From: Anaerolineales bacterium
Lineage (GTDB): Bacteria > Chloroflexota > Anaerolineae > Aggregatilineales > J027
Direction of reading: 5' to 3'
Assembly (NCBI GenBank): GCA_020634155.1
Contig: JACKCI010000002.1
Span: forward strand, 744,001 to 808,000
DNA: 64,000 bases
The first letter of the stretch is position 1. Every line of letters starts with the position of its first letter. The notes under the pieces are model-generated. The model saw nothing but the letters and a program-made list of their open reading frames with translations, searched no databases and was not told the origin of the DNA. Below, one piece after another: positions 41,458 to 50,937 of the stretch. The position numbers and the translations under genes are program-made.

Positions 41458-42736
41458 AACCATCAAAGTCGATTATCTGGCCCGTGTCGAAGGCGAGGGT
41501 AGTCTATACCTGAAGGTCAAAGACAATCGGGTAGCGGATGTCAAACTCAGGATTTTTGAGCCACCACGTTTCTTTGAGGCTTTCCTACGCGGACGCCAAT
41601 ACAAAGACGCGCCCGACATCACCGCCCGTATTTGCGGCATTTGCCCCATCGCTTACCAGATGAGTTCAGTCCATGCGATGGAAGATGCCCTCGGTGTCAA
41701 GGTTGAGGGCCAACTCCGCGCCCTGCGCCGCTTGCTCTATTGCGGGGAGTGGATTGAAAGCCATGTGCTGCATGTCTACATGTTGCACGCGCCCGACTTT
41801 CTGGGCTATCCCGACGCGATTGCGATGGCGAAGGATTATCCCGACGCTGTGCAGCGTGGCTTGAAGCTCAAGAAAATCGGCAATGAACTGGTCACGTTGT
41901 TGGGGGGACGCGAGATTCACCCTATCAATGTCAAGGTCGGTGGCTTTTATCGAGTGCCTACCAAGCGTGAATTGCTGGGCTTGGTCGATAACCTCAAGTG
42001 GGCGCGGGATGCAGCGATTGAAACCGCCAAATTTGCCGCTACCCTTGAGTTCCCCGATTTTGAACAGGATTATGAGTTTGTCGCCTTGCGCCACCCTGAC
42101 GAGTATCCCTTCAATGAAGGGCATATCGTCTCCAGCCAAGGCATTGATATTCCGGTGCAGGAGTATCCAGAGCATTTTGTCGAGGTGCATGTGGCACATT
42201 CGACGGCCCTACACTCCCGCATCAAAGAACGTGATAATTACTTTGTCGGGCCATTGGCACGCTATAGCCTCAACTATGACCGCCTGCCTGCTATTGTCCA
42301 AGAGGTGGCGCGTGATGTGGGTTTGGGGCCGGAATGCCGCAACCCCTTCAAGAGCATCATTGTGCGTAGCCTCGAAACCATCTTTGCCTTGGATGAAGCT
42401 CTCCGCATCATCGACCAATACGAGCGTCCCGCCAAGCCCAGTGTCGATGTCCGACCGCAGGCAGGCGTTGGGCATGGGGCGACTGAGGCCCCGCGTGGCA
42501 TTCTCTATCATCGCTATCGGCTGGATGAGAAGGGCGACATCGTAGAAGCCCAAATCGTGCCGCCGACCTCGCAGAATCAGAAGACCATCGAGAACGACTT
42601 GTGGAATTATGCCGAGACCCGTTTGGATTTGCCCGATGACCAGTTGCAATGGCAATGTGAGCAAGCCATCCGCAACTATGACCCGTGTATCTCCTGCTCG
42701 GTGCATTTCCTTAAGTTGGAGATTGAGCGTGAGTAG
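41444..42736 (+). CDS. hydA: Group 3b [NiFe] hydrogenase large (alpha) subunit
   Basis: A 430-aa catalytic subunit, oxidising H2 or reducing protons. The two CxxC motifs that hold Ni-Fe are R-I-C-G-I-C-P (C64, C67) and D-P-C-I-S-C-S-V-H (C415, C418). The last nine residues after H421 (FLKLEIERE) are the tail that a maturation protease removes after Ni insertion. The start is MTTDKTIKVD; a longer frame (41405) would extend further into the small subunit gene. The sequence resembles archaeal sulfhydrogenase and bacterial NAD(P)-linked 3b enzymes, consistent with the neighbours. Confidence 0.95.
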   Translation: MTTDKTIKVDYLARVEGEGSLYLKVKDNRVADVKLRIFEPPRFFEAFLRGRQYKDAPDITARICGICPIAYQMSSVHAMEDALGVKVEGQLRALRRLLYCGEWIESHVLHVYMLHAPDFLGYPDAIAMAKDYPDAVQRGLKLKKIGNELVTLLGGREIHPINVKVGGFYRVPTKRELLGLVDNLKWARDAAIETAKFAATLEFPDFEQDYEFVALRHPDEYPFNEGHIVSSQGIDIPVQEYPEHFVEVHVAHSTALHSRIKERDNYFVGPLARYSLNYDRLPAIVQEVARDVGLGPECRNPFKSIIVRSLETIFALDEALRIIDQYERPAKPSVDVRPQAGVGHGATEAPRGILYHRYRLDEKGDIVEAQIVPPTSQNQKTIENDLWNYAETRLDLPDDQLQWQCEQAIRNYDPCISCSVHFLKLEIERE

Positions 42737-43208
42737 CAAACCCAAGTTCCTTGTGATAGGGGTTGGCAACGAGTTTCGGGGCGACGACGGTGTTGGGCCG
42801 TTTGTCGCCCAAGCCCTGCAAGCCAAACTCCTCCCGAATACTACTGTGACTCGTGCCAGTGGTGAAGGGGCGTCGTTGATGCACTTGTGGGATAGCATGG
42901 ACACCGTGTTTGTGATTGATGCTGTTTCATCAGACGGAGAGCCGGGGACACGTCATCGGTTCGAAGCCCATGCAGAAACGGTGCCATCGCGTTTTTTCAA
43001 CTACTCAACCCATGCCTTTAGCCTTGGCGAGGCCGTTGAATTATCACGCCTCTTGGGTACCTTGCCTCAGCGCCTTGTGGTGTTTGGGATTGAAGGGGCC
43101 AACTTTGAAGCGGGCGTGGGATTGAGCGGAGCCGTGAAAGCGGCGGCCTACCAAGTCATCCAAGACATCATCGCTGAAATTGTGGTAGTAGAAGACATAC
43201 AGGTGTGA
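42729..43208 (+). CDS. Hydrogenase maturation protease
   Basis: A 159-aa endopeptidase of the HyaD/HycI family that trims the C-terminus of the large subunit. It starts at GTG, overlapping the large-subunit stop (reading V-S-S-K-P-K-F-L-V-I-G-V-G-N-E-F-R-G-D-D). Metal-sensing acid in G-D-D-G-V-G and Asp in F-V-I-D-A-V, plus His in S-T-H-A-F-S are present. It is the last structural-operon gene ahead of hypF (4-bp overlap). Confidence 0.92.
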   Translation: MSSKPKFLVIGVGNEFRGDDGVGPFVAQALQAKLLPNTTVTRASGEGASLMHLWDSMDTVFVIDAVSSDGEPGTRHRFEAHAETVPSRFFNYSTHAFSLGEAVELSRLLGTLPQRLVVFGIEGANFEAGVGLSGAVKAAAYQVIQDIIAEIVVVEDIQV

Positions 43209-45484
43209 CTGAACGGCGGCAATTGACCATCCAAGGGACGGTGCAAGGGGTGGGGTTTCGCCCTTTTGTGTATCGGTTGGCGACTACGCTCGAACTCAAG
43301 GGGTGGGTGAACAACTCACCCCAAGGCGTCAACATCGAACTCGAAGGCGACCCACACACTCTTGATACCTTTGCCAGCCGACTGCGTGCTGATGCGCCCC
43401 CCTTGGTGCGGATTGACACACTGCAACAGGTCAACTTGCCGCCCTATGGTTATGCGGATTTTGAAATCCGACCAAGTGTAACCGATGGGCAGAAAACGGC
43501 ACTGATTTTGCCGGATATTGCGACTTGCCCCGCTTGTCTCGCAGAAGTGTTTGACGCCACCAATCGGCGCTATCGTTACCCCTTCACCAATTGCACCCAC
43601 TGTGGGCCACGCTTCAGCATCATCGAGGCCTTGCCCTATGACCGCCCCCATACCAGCATGAAGCAATTCAAGCTATGTCCTGCCTGCCAAGCTGAGTATG
43701 AGAGTCCGCTGGATCGACGTTTTCATGCTCAACCGAATGCTTGTCCACTATGTGGCCCGCATCTTGAATTGTGGGATATGTGCGGGCGGGTGCTGGCAAC
43801 CCATGATGCAGCACTTTTGATGACAGTAGAGGCCTTGCGACAAGGGCGGATTGTGGCGCTCAAGGGGCTAGGCGGCTTCCAGTTGTTGGTGGATGCCCGC
43901 AATGGACAGGCCGTCCGACGCTTGCGCCAACGTAAGCACCGCCCCTATAAGCCGTTGGCGGTGATGGTTCCATCGCTGGAGTCGGCAGAGGATTATTGTG
44001 AGCTATCGCCCGTTGAAGTTGACCTTCTACAACAGCCCGCCGCGCCAATTGTGTTGGCTAGGACAGGCAAGCGGTACACATTAGCGGCAGAAGTCGCGCC
44101 GTCTAATCCCTATCTGGGGGTGATGTTGCCCTATACGCCCTTGCACCATTTGCTGATGGCCGAACTGGGCTTTCCCATTGTGGCAACCAGTGGCAACCGT
44201 AGTGGGGAGCCAATTTGCATTGATGAGCAGGAAGCCTTGGCTCGGTTGGGGGATATTGCCGACGTGTGCCTAGTGCATAATCGCCCGATTGTGCGCCATG
44301 TCGATGACTCGGTGGTGCAGGTGGTTGATGACCAGCCGATGCTCCTCAGACGGGCGCGGGGCTATGCACCGATGCCGCTGATGACCGATGTGGAAGCGGG
44401 CGTGCTGGCGGTTGGCGCTCATCAAAAGAACACGGTGGCGGTCAGTACCGAGGGGCAGGTCTTCCTCAGTCAGCATATTGGTGATTTGGATAATGCGGCA
44501 ACCCTTAGCGCGTTTGAGCAGAGCGTGGCGGATTTGCAGCGCTTGTACGGGGTAGAGCCGACGGTGGTTGTCCATGACCTGCACCCCGATTATGCGTCAA
44601 GCCACTACGCGCAGTTGATGACGGCAGGCGCGACTTCGCCCGACCCTACGGGCCGACCTCGCCCGCGCCGCCTTGCGCTCCAGCACCACCACGCCCATCT
44701 CTTAGCAGCAATGGCTGAACACCACCTATCCGCCCCCATCATGGGTGTGGTGTGGGATGGCACCGGCTATGGCACCGACGGCACCATCTGGGGCGGGGAA
44801 TTTTTGCGGGCTGAGGCCGATGGTAGTTGTACACGGGTGGCACATTTGCGACCTTTCCCGCTAATTGGTGGGGAACAAGCTGTCAAAGAGCCGCGCCGTG
44901 TGGCTTTGGGCTTGCTCTATGCGCTGCTAGGTGAAGCTGCCTTCGAGCATGAAGACTTGTCCCCCCTGCAAAGCTTCAGCCACCAAGAACTCTCCATTAT
45001 GCGGCGGATGCTCCAACAGAGTATCAATTGCCCGCTAACCAGCAGCATGGGACGCTTATTTGATGGAGTGGCATCGCTGCTAGGCTTGATGCAAACGACC
45101 AGCTTTGAAGGTCAAGCGGCGATGGCCCTTGAATATGTGGCAACGGCGGAAACGGAGGCGGTGTATCCCTTTGCTTATGCGGATGGGGTGGTGGATTGGG
45201 AGCCGATGGTGCAAGCGATTCTCAATGCCAACGAATCTATTGCCCAAATCGCCAGAACGTTCCACAATACACTTGTTCAAATGATGGCTGTGGTGGTTGC
45301 GAATGAGGCGCAGGTGATACTTACAGGTGGGTGTTTCCAAAATCGTTTATTGCTGCAAAGTGCGCTGCAACAGCTACGGCATTTGAAAATTAATCCCTAT
45401 TGGCCGCAGCAGATACCGCCGAATGATGGGGGTATTGCGCTAGGTCAAGCTGTGTCTATAAAGAAGGTGTACGCATGTGTTTAG
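43205..45484 (+). CDS. hypF: Carbamoyltransferase HypF
   Basis: A 759-aa protein making the thiocarbamate that becomes the CN ligand of the hydrogenase Fe. It starts at GTG. Domains in order: acylphosphatase (G-T-V-Q-G-V-G-F-R-P-F-V-Y, residues 6-20), two zinc fingers (C-P-A-C-L, C-T-H-C-G; C-P-A-C-Q, C-P-L-C-G), the YrdC-like domain from about 190 (P-Y-K-P-L-A-V-M), and the Kae1-like domain (H-H-H-A-H-L-L-A-A-M-A-E-H; W-D-G-T-G-Y-G-T-D-G). Full length. Overlaps hypC by 10 bp. Confidence 0.97.
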   Translation: MTERRQLTIQGTVQGVGFRPFVYRLATTLELKGWVNNSPQGVNIELEGDPHTLDTFASRLRADAPPLVRIDTLQQVNLPPYGYADFEIRPSVTDGQKTALILPDIATCPACLAEVFDATNRRYRYPFTNCTHCGPRFSIIEALPYDRPHTSMKQFKLCPACQAEYESPLDRRFHAQPNACPLCGPHLELWDMCGRVLATHDAALLMTVEALRQGRIVALKGLGGFQLLVDARNGQAVRRLRQRKHRPYKPLAVMVPSLESAEDYCELSPVEVDLLQQPAAPIVLARTGKRYTLAAEVAPSNPYLGVMLPYTPLHHLLMAELGFPIVATSGNRSGEPICIDEQEALARLGDIADVCLVHNRPIVRHVDDSVVQVVDDQPMLLRRARGYAPMPLMTDVEAGVLAVGAHQKNTVAVSTEGQVFLSQHIGDLDNAATLSAFEQSVADLQRLYGVEPTVVVHDLHPDYASSHYAQLMTAGATSPDPTGRPRPRRLALQHHHAHLLAAMAEHHLSAPIMGVVWDGTGYGTDGTIWGGEFLRAEADGSCTRVAHLRPFPLIGGEQAVKEPRRVALGLLYALLGEAAFEHEDLSPLQSFSHQELSIMRRMLQQSINCPLTSSMGRLFDGVASLLGLMQTTSFEGQAAMALEYVATAETEAVYPFAYADGVVDWEPMVQAILNANESIAQIARTFHNTLVQMMAVVVANEAQVILTGGCFQNRLLLQSALQQLRHLKINPYWPQQIPPNDGGIALGQAVSIKKVYACV

Positions 45485-45720
45485 GAATCCCCGGTCAAAT
45501 CCTCAACGTCCGCGATGAGGGTCTTTTTACCCGCACGGGTCAAGTCAGCTTTGGCGGTATTGTCAAGCAAATCAACCTGTCCTATACCCCTGAAGCTGAG
45601 GCGGGCGATTATGTGATTGTGCATGTGGGCTTTGCCATCACCATGATTGACGCCCAAGAAGCCCGCCGTGTCTTTGAATACCTAGAGCAAATCAATGAGT
45701 TAGAGGACATCCAATCGTAG
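45475..45720 (+). CDS. hypC: HypC/HybG/HupF family chaperone
   Basis: An 81-aa chaperone that carries the Fe(CN)2CO unit and binds the immature large subunit. The N-terminal M-C-L-G-I-P-G-Q-I has the essential Cys2. V-H-V-G-F-A-I and A-R-R-V-F fit. Overlaps the hypF 3' end. Confidence 0.96.
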   Translation: MCLGIPGQILNVRDEGLFTRTGQVSFGGIVKQINLSYTPEAEAGDYVIVHVGFAITMIDAQEARRVFEYLEQINELEDIQS

Positions 45721-45726
45721 CCCACC

Positions 45727-46812
45727 ATGAAATTCTTAGATGAGTACCGCAACGCCGAAGCCGCTCAAGGCTATGCCGAGGCTATCCACCGCATCGTAAC
45801 CCGTCCGTGGACGATTATGGAGACCTGTGGCGGACAGACCCACGCCATCATCCGCTTTGGGGTGGATGAACTGCTGCCCCCGCAAGTGACGCTGTTACAT
45901 GGCCCCGGCTGTCCGGTGTGTGTGACTCCGGTTGAACTCATTGATAAAGCGATTGCCATTGCCCGCCGCCCCAACGTGCTGTTTACCTCATTCGGCGATA
46001 TGTTGCGGGTACCGGGTACAGAAACGGATTTGCTGTCGGTCAAGGCGCAGGGGGGCGATGTGCGGATGGTCTATTCGCCCCTTGATGCGGTGACGCTGGC
46101 CCGCGAAAATCCTGATAAGCAGGTGGTCTTCTTTGCTGTTGGCTTTGAGACCACCGCGCCCGCCAATGCAATGGCTGTTTATCAAGCGCATCAACAGGGC
46201 CTTAGCAACTTCTCGGTGCTGGTCTCGCATGTGTTGGTACCGCCTGCCCTCACGGCTATCTTAGAATCGCCGGATTGCCATGTATCGGGATTTTTGGCGG
46301 CGGGGCATGTCTGCTCAGTGATGGGCTATACCGAATATGAGCCGATTGCCCAACGCTATCAGGTGCCGATTGTGGTCACGGGCTTTGAACCTGTCGATAT
46401 TCTGCACGGAATATATCTATGTGTGAAACAATTGGAAGAAGGGCGAGCCGAGGTTGAGAATGGCTATGCCCGTGCGGTCAAAACTGAGGGCAATACCCAT
46501 GCCCAAAACCTGATCCGTGAGGTGTTTCATATCGTCCCCCGCAAGTGGCGCGGCATTGGCGAGATTCCCCAGAGCGGCTTAGGGCTACGGCCTCCTTATG
46601 ACCGTTATGATGCCGAACAGCGCTTTGGTTTAGCGGATTGGCATGTTGATGAAGCGGGAGAGTGTATCAGCGGGTTGGTGCTACAAGGCATCAAAAAGCC
46701 GCACGAATGCCCAGCATATGGAAGTCGTTGCACGCCTGAGCATCCCTTGGGCGCAACGATGGTCTCGTCGGAGGGGGCATGTGCGGCCTATTATCGTTAC
46801 CGTCGTACCTAA
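45727..46812 (+). CDS. hypD: Hydrogenase formation protein HypD
   Basis: A 361-aa scaffold protein for Fe(CN)2CO assembly. Motifs E-T-C-G-G-Q-T-H, G-P-G-C-P-V-C-V-T, G-F-E-T-T-A-P and G-H-V-C-S-V-M-G-Y carry the conserved Cys. The C-terminal 4Fe-4S ligands are in C-P-A-Y-G-S-R-C-T-P and S-E-G-A-C-A-A-Y-Y. Full length; it overlaps the convergent cNMP gene by 4 bp. Confidence 0.96.
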   Translation: MKFLDEYRNAEAAQGYAEAIHRIVTRPWTIMETCGGQTHAIIRFGVDELLPPQVTLLHGPGCPVCVTPVELIDKAIAIARRPNVLFTSFGDMLRVPGTETDLLSVKAQGGDVRMVYSPLDAVTLARENPDKQVVFFAVGFETTAPANAMAVYQAHQQGLSNFSVLVSHVLVPPALTAILESPDCHVSGFLAAGHVCSVMGYTEYEPIAQRYQVPIVVTGFEPVDILHGIYLCVKQLEEGRAEVENGYARAVKTEGNTHAQNLIREVFHIVPRKWRGIGEIPQSGLGLRPPYDRYDAEQRFGLADWHVDEAGECISGLVLQGIKKPHECPAYGSRCTPEHPLGATMVSSEGACAAYYRYRRT

Positions 46813-47168
46813 AGCAACGCGGTAGTCATCCGTAGGCGCTCGGCCATGATTTTCATAACATCAATAGCGAAGTAGGGGGTGTTTTGGACAAGGACGAGGA
46901 AGCGTTTTTGGTCAATGGCAGCCAACACACAGTCGGTCTTAGCCACAATGGAGGCGCTGCGTGGGCCTTCATCAATCAAGGCCAATTCACCGACCAGCCC
47001 GCCGGGGCCGACGCTATACAGTACCTTGCCATTGTAAACCACATCGACTTCGCCTTCTTTAATCCCATACATATACTCGCCTGCTTGTCCGACTTCGATG
47101 ATGGTCTCGCCTGCGGCAAAGCGTTTTTCGTTGGGTTCGTGCTGCAAAATTCTGATAACGGTAGACAT
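46809..47168 (-). CDS. Stand-alone cyclic nucleotide-binding domain protein
   Basis: A 119-aa protein made of a single cNMP domain with no output domain. The phosphate-binding cassette is canonical: G-E-L-A-L-I-D-E-G-P-R-S-A-S. It may bind cAMP or c-di-GMP-like ligands and act through a partner. It is convergent with hypD and divergent from the acyl-CoA synthetase gene, about 70 bp away. Confidence 0.88.
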   Translation of the reverse strand: MSTVIRILQHEPNEKRFAAGETIIEVGQAGEYMYGIKEGEVDVVYNGKVLYSVGPGGLVGELALIDEGPRSASIVAKTDCVLAAIDQKRFLVLVQNTPYFAIDVMKIMAERLRMTTALL

Positions 47169-47237
47169 GACTGACCTCCCTTTATGCTTAACTGATGGTG
47201 AATAGTATAAATGCCACTGTATAAGAAGGAAACTTGA

Positions 47238-49310
47238 ATGACCTCAGATTATTTGTCGCTCTTTTTTCGCCCCAAGGGTGTCGCTATCGTAGGAGCCTCG
47301 CGTGACCCTGTAAAGCTAGGCTATGGCGTGGTGCGGAATTTGGTTGAACACCACTACGACGGCCCCATCTATCCCATTAACCCCTCAGCCGATGAAATCC
47401 TCGGACAACGGGTCTATCCGTCGATTGCTGAGGTACCTGACCCGCTTGATTTAGCGGTGATTGTGGTGCCTGCCAAGATGGTGGCCCGTGAACTGGACGC
47501 CTGTGGTCAGCGTGGGGTCAAAGCCGCGATTGTAGTCAGTGGGGGCTTCCGTGAAGTGGGTCACGATGGTGCCGAGCGTGAGGAGGAAATCAAAGCCATC
47601 GCCGCCCACTATGGCATGGCCCTGCTTGGCCCCAACTGCATCGGCACGATTGATACCCACACCCCCCTCAACACCACCTTTGTGACCGGACAACCCCGCC
47701 CCGGTGAAATTGCTCTGCTCTCCCAATCGGGGGCGGTGGCGGCGGCAGTCATTGACTGGGCGCGTGGTTCGGGCGTGGGCTTTAGCCGTATTGTCAGCCT
47801 TGGCAATCAAGCGGGGGTGAATGAAGCTGATATGTTAGGGGCCATTGCCAATGACGCTCAAACCCAAGTCGTGACGGCCTACATTGAAGGCGTCTCCGAT
47901 GGCCCAGCTTTTCTGCAAGTCGCTACCCAAGTTGCCCGACAAACGCCGATTGTGGCCCTCAAGGTGGGGCGCAGTTCGAGCGGAGCCAAGGCGGTTGCCA
48001 GCCATACTGGAGCCTTGGCTGGTGCTGAAGCGGCCTATGATGCGGCCTTCCGACGAGCGGGGGTCTTGCGTGCCAGCCGCCTTGAGGAGATGCTGGACTG
48101 GGCGCGGGCGCTGGCATGGCAACCCCTCCCCAAAGGCAACAGAGTAGCAGTCTTGACCAATGCAGGCGGGCCGGGCGTGATGGCGGTAGATGCCCTCGAA
48201 GCGGCGGGTATGCAATTAGCTCCCCTCACCGAGGCCACTAAAGCTTTCTTGCGCCAACGGGTACCACCCGCCGCCAGCATCGAGAATCCAGTCGATATTT
48301 TGGCGGGGTCGGGGCCAGCCACCTATGCCCTGTGCCTTGATGCGTTGTTGGCGGATGAGACGGTCGATGCCGTGGTAGTCATGACGGCCCCTCAAGATTG
48401 GTTCGCCCCGTTAAGCTTGGCGGAAGTCGTCGGTGAAGTTAGCGCCAGCCCGCTCGGACGCCGCAAGCCTGTGTTATCGGTCATCATGGGCTTGGCCTCC
48501 ACCAGCGACGCCACCCAAGTGCTGCACCGTCGGCGTACCCCTAATTTTGCCTTTCCGGAGCGTGTCGCCAGCACCCTTGCCGCCATGTGGCAACGCAAGC
48601 AGTGGTTAGATGCGTTACCCGATACCCCCACAGTAATGTCCGCATCTTCGGTGGAACCACACCCCAGCCTTGAAGGGATGACGGGCTGGTTGCCGCCGCA
48701 CCTAATCGACGACTTGCTGCAAGCCTATGCCATTCCCATTCCCAAGGCCGCCTTGGTCAATTATCCCGATGAGGCCGCTACTGCTGCTACCACGATTGGC
48801 TATCCAGTCGCCCTCAAGCTGATTGCCGAAGGGCTGACCCACAAGAGCGACGTGGGCGGTGTTAAACTGCACCTCATGACCCCCGAAGCCGTCCATGAAG
48901 CCGCCACCACCATGCTCAACCAAGTCGAGGATGGGGCGCTCTATGTGCAGCAAATGGTCAAGAGCGAGGTAGAGGCCATCATTGGGGTGGTGCGTGACCC
49001 GCAATTTGGGGCATTGGTCATGGTTGGCACAGGCGGCACCTTTGTCGAATTGCTGGCTGACACCGCCTTTGAATTGGCACCTGTAACACCTGCTCAAGCG
49101 GCGGCTATGATTGGTCGCACCGCATTAGGGCGCTTGTTGGCGGGCTACCGGGGCAAGCCACCCGTTGACCGCCAAGCCGTGATTGAGGCGATTGTCGCCT
49201 TGGCACAACTAGCGCTTGATAACCCCACCATCCAAGAAATCGAAATAAACCCCCTGATGGTGGGCATCAGTGGGGCTTATGCAGTCGATGCACGGGTGCG
49301 CGTGAGCTAA
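47238..49310 (+). CDS. ADP-forming acetate/acyl-CoA ligase, fused alpha-beta
   Basis: A 690-aa enzyme that makes ATP from ADP, Pi and acetyl- (or acyl-) CoA, reversibly. The CoA-binding Rossmann domain starts V-A-I-V-G-A-S-R-D-P-V-K-L-G-Y. The ligase domain carries the phospho-His loop A-S-H-T-G-A-L-A-G. The C-terminal ATP-grasp has G-Y-P-V-A-L-K-L, H-K-S-D-V-G-G-V-K-L and E-I-N-P-L-M-V. Fused order alpha-beta is the bacterial type. Placed between the two hyp blocks, it suggests ATP yield during H2-evolving fermentation. Some family members are protein deacetylase-linked or acyl-lysine enzymes, but no GNAT domain is fused here. Ends in a 4-bp convergent overlap. Confidence 0.93.
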   Translation: MTSDYLSLFFRPKGVAIVGASRDPVKLGYGVVRNLVEHHYDGPIYPINPSADEILGQRVYPSIAEVPDPLDLAVIVVPAKMVARELDACGQRGVKAAIVVSGGFREVGHDGAEREEEIKAIAAHYGMALLGPNCIGTIDTHTPLNTTFVTGQPRPGEIALLSQSGAVAAAVIDWARGSGVGFSRIVSLGNQAGVNEADMLGAIANDAQTQVVTAYIEGVSDGPAFLQVATQVARQTPIVALKVGRSSSGAKAVASHTGALAGAEAAYDAAFRRAGVLRASRLEEMLDWARALAWQPLPKGNRVAVLTNAGGPGVMAVDALEAAGMQLAPLTEATKAFLRQRVPPAASIENPVDILAGSGPATYALCLDALLADETVDAVVVMTAPQDWFAPLSLAEVVGEVSASPLGRRKPVLSVIMGLASTSDATQVLHRRRTPNFAFPERVASTLAAMWQRKQWLDALPDTPTVMSASSVEPHPSLEGMTGWLPPHLIDDLLQAYAIPIPKAALVNYPDEAATAATTIGYPVALKLIAEGLTHKSDVGGVKLHLMTPEAVHEAATTMLNQVEDGALYVQQMVKSEVEAIIGVVRDPQFGALVMVGTGGTFVELLADTAFELAPVTPAQAAAMIGRTALGRLLAGYRGKPPVDRQAVIEAIVALAQLALDNPTIQEIEINPLMVGISGAYAVDARVRVS

Positions 49311-50242
49311 TGCTTGGGATTGGCGCGGAACCACGCGACAGTGGCTTTAACGGCTTCTGGTAACGGGGTGGCGCAATTGCCAAAGGCGCGTTCAAACTTG
49401 CTATGGTCTACGATGAATGGCTCCTCAAATTCATAGAGCATTTCGTAGACCTCCCGCACAACAGGATTAAATAAGCCTATGAAGCGGACACCTAGCCGAG
49501 GCGCACTGCTAATCTTGGGTGGGTGTCCAGCTTCAGCAAAGACCATTTCTAGCACTTGGCGGGTGGTCAGCGTTGGGGCATTGGGCAGGTGCCACACTTG
49601 ACCGAGGGCCTCTTCGCGCTCCCCTAAAATGACCAACCCCTCGCCAATATCAGGGATATAGCTGTAGGTATGGGGTGCATCGGCATCACCCAGAATTTGG
49701 GCGGCCTTGCCTTGCAACACGGGATACATCACACGGTCACCCAAGGCTGAGTCCATCGCACGCGGGCCAAAATAATCGGATGCCCGCCCGATAGTGACCC
49801 GTATATCGCCGCGTTGATGGGCTGCTAAAAGGTCTTGGGCCATCTGTGCGCGTACCTTGCCTTTGCGGGTATGGGCATTGGATGGGGTCATCTCAGTCAT
49901 GGGCTTGCCTTGTGGGGAGCCGTACATATACAAATTATCCATTGCTACCAGCTTGGCATTGGCTGCTTGTGCGCCTGCCACAACCCCTGCCTGTAACTTG
50001 GGGAATAGCTCCGGCCATTGGTTGTAGGGCGGATTGGTGCAGTTATAGACGACCGTTGCGCCCTTAGCCGCTTCACGGGTAAAGGTTGGGTCGGTAGCAT
50101 CGCCCGCTATGACCTGTACACCTTGGATAGCCGCCTTGCCACTCCGATTGACCATCCGCACCGCCTTGCTGCGCTTGATAAGCGCCTCCGCGACTGCCAA
50201 ACCAATCGGGCCAGTTCCGAAAATGACATGTTGCTCACTCAT
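49307..50242 (-). CDS. NAD(P)-dependent epimerase/reductase (extended SDR-like)
   Basis: A 311-aa Rossmann protein starting M-S-E-Q-H-V-I-F-G-T-G-P-I-G, an atypical G-x-G-x-x-G. N-C-T-N-P-P-Y marks the fourth strand. M-D-N-L-Y-M-Y-G stands where Y-x-x-x-K is expected and there is no such Lys, as in SDR-a 'atypical' members. R-A-S-D-Y-F-G-P is like NmrA/isoflavone-reductase relatives. Co-transcribed with the TetR gene 2 bp upstream; likely the target that this regulator controls. Substrate unknown. Confidence 0.83.
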   Translation of the reverse strand: MSEQHVIFGTGPIGLAVAEALIKRSKAVRMVNRSGKAAIQGVQVIAGDATDPTFTREAAKGATVVYNCTNPPYNQWPELFPKLQAGVVAGAQAANAKLVAMDNLYMYGSPQGKPMTEMTPSNAHTRKGKVRAQMAQDLLAAHQRGDIRVTIGRASDYFGPRAMDSALGDRVMYPVLQGKAAQILGDADAPHTYSYIPDIGEGLVILGEREEALGQVWHLPNAPTLTTRQVLEMVFAEAGHPPKISSAPRLGVRFIGLFNPVVREVYEMLYEFEEPFIVDHSKFERAFGNCATPLPEAVKATVAWFRANPKH

Positions 50243-50244
50243 GG

Positions 50245-50919
50245 TTATTCCTCCAGTAAACTGATGATTTCAAGCCGATAAAATTCCGATGCATCGCCAA
50301 TAAGGGGTGGGGTATGGTCATAGAGTTCCAGCGTGACCATGCCATGTACCCGTGTCCAAAAACGTGTGGCTAAGTAAACCCCCTCCAATGGCACCCCCTC
50401 AGCAGTCCAGCGCGGCTGCATGGCGTCGATTAAGCGCGGGGTTAAGGTGGGGATATGGGCTTTGGGCTGCCAATCGCTCATCTGCATAGCTTCCAGTATC
50501 GCGCTGATTAAGGGGACAAAAGCTCGCCGTGCAAGGGGGAGAGTCAGTTCAGCAGGGGCCGCGTATTCTGGGATAGGGTTGCCGAAAATCAATTCGTATT
50601 GAATGCGATTGTTGACGGCCCACTCCCGATAAGCCAAGCCAATCGTGACAATCTGCTCATAAATCGAGGGGGCGGGCTGTTGGGCGGCGGCTTCCATCGC
50701 ATCCCCGAACTGGGTGTAGGCATCCATCAACAACGCGGTGATAATGTCATCACGGCTGGGAAAATAACGATAGATAGCGGGAGCCGTCAACCCCATCTCA
50801 CGGGCAATCCCCCGTAGGGAGATAGCAGCGGTTCCTTGCTGGCGCATCTGTTCCCACGCTATCTGCTTGATTTCTTCGCGGGTAATGGCGTGTTGTTTTT
50901 CACGGCGCGTGGGTGGCAC
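50245..50919 (-). CDS. TetR/AcrR family regulator with WHG-type C-domain
   Basis: A 224-aa repressor. GTG start. The N-terminal helix-turn-helix is A-W-E-Q-M-R-Q-Q-G, I-S-L-R-G-I-A-R-E-M-G-L-T-A-P-A-I-Y-R-Y-F-P-S-R-D. The C-terminal part Y-R-E-W-A-V-N-N-R-I-Q-Y-E-L-I-F-G-N-P-I fits the WHG domain. A strong inverted repeat lies 18 bp upstream (50938-50972), so it probably represses its own operon with the epimerase. Confidence 0.93.
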   Translation of the reverse strand: MPPTRREKQHAITREEIKQIAWEQMRQQGTAAISLRGIAREMGLTAPAIYRYFPSRDDIITALLMDAYTQFGDAMEAAAQQPAPSIYEQIVTIGLAYREWAVNNRIQYELIFGNPIPEYAAPAELTLPLARRAFVPLISAILEAMQMSDWQPKAHIPTLTPRLIDAMQPRWTAEGVPLEGVYLATRFWTRVHGMVTLELYDHTPPLIGDASEFYRLEIISLLEE

Positions 50920-50937
50920 TGTAAACTCCGCTCATTT

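Noticed and set aside
41666..42199. Minus-strand 177-codon frame opposite the hydrogenase large subunit
   Set aside because: Antisense shadow; no start site and no family motif.
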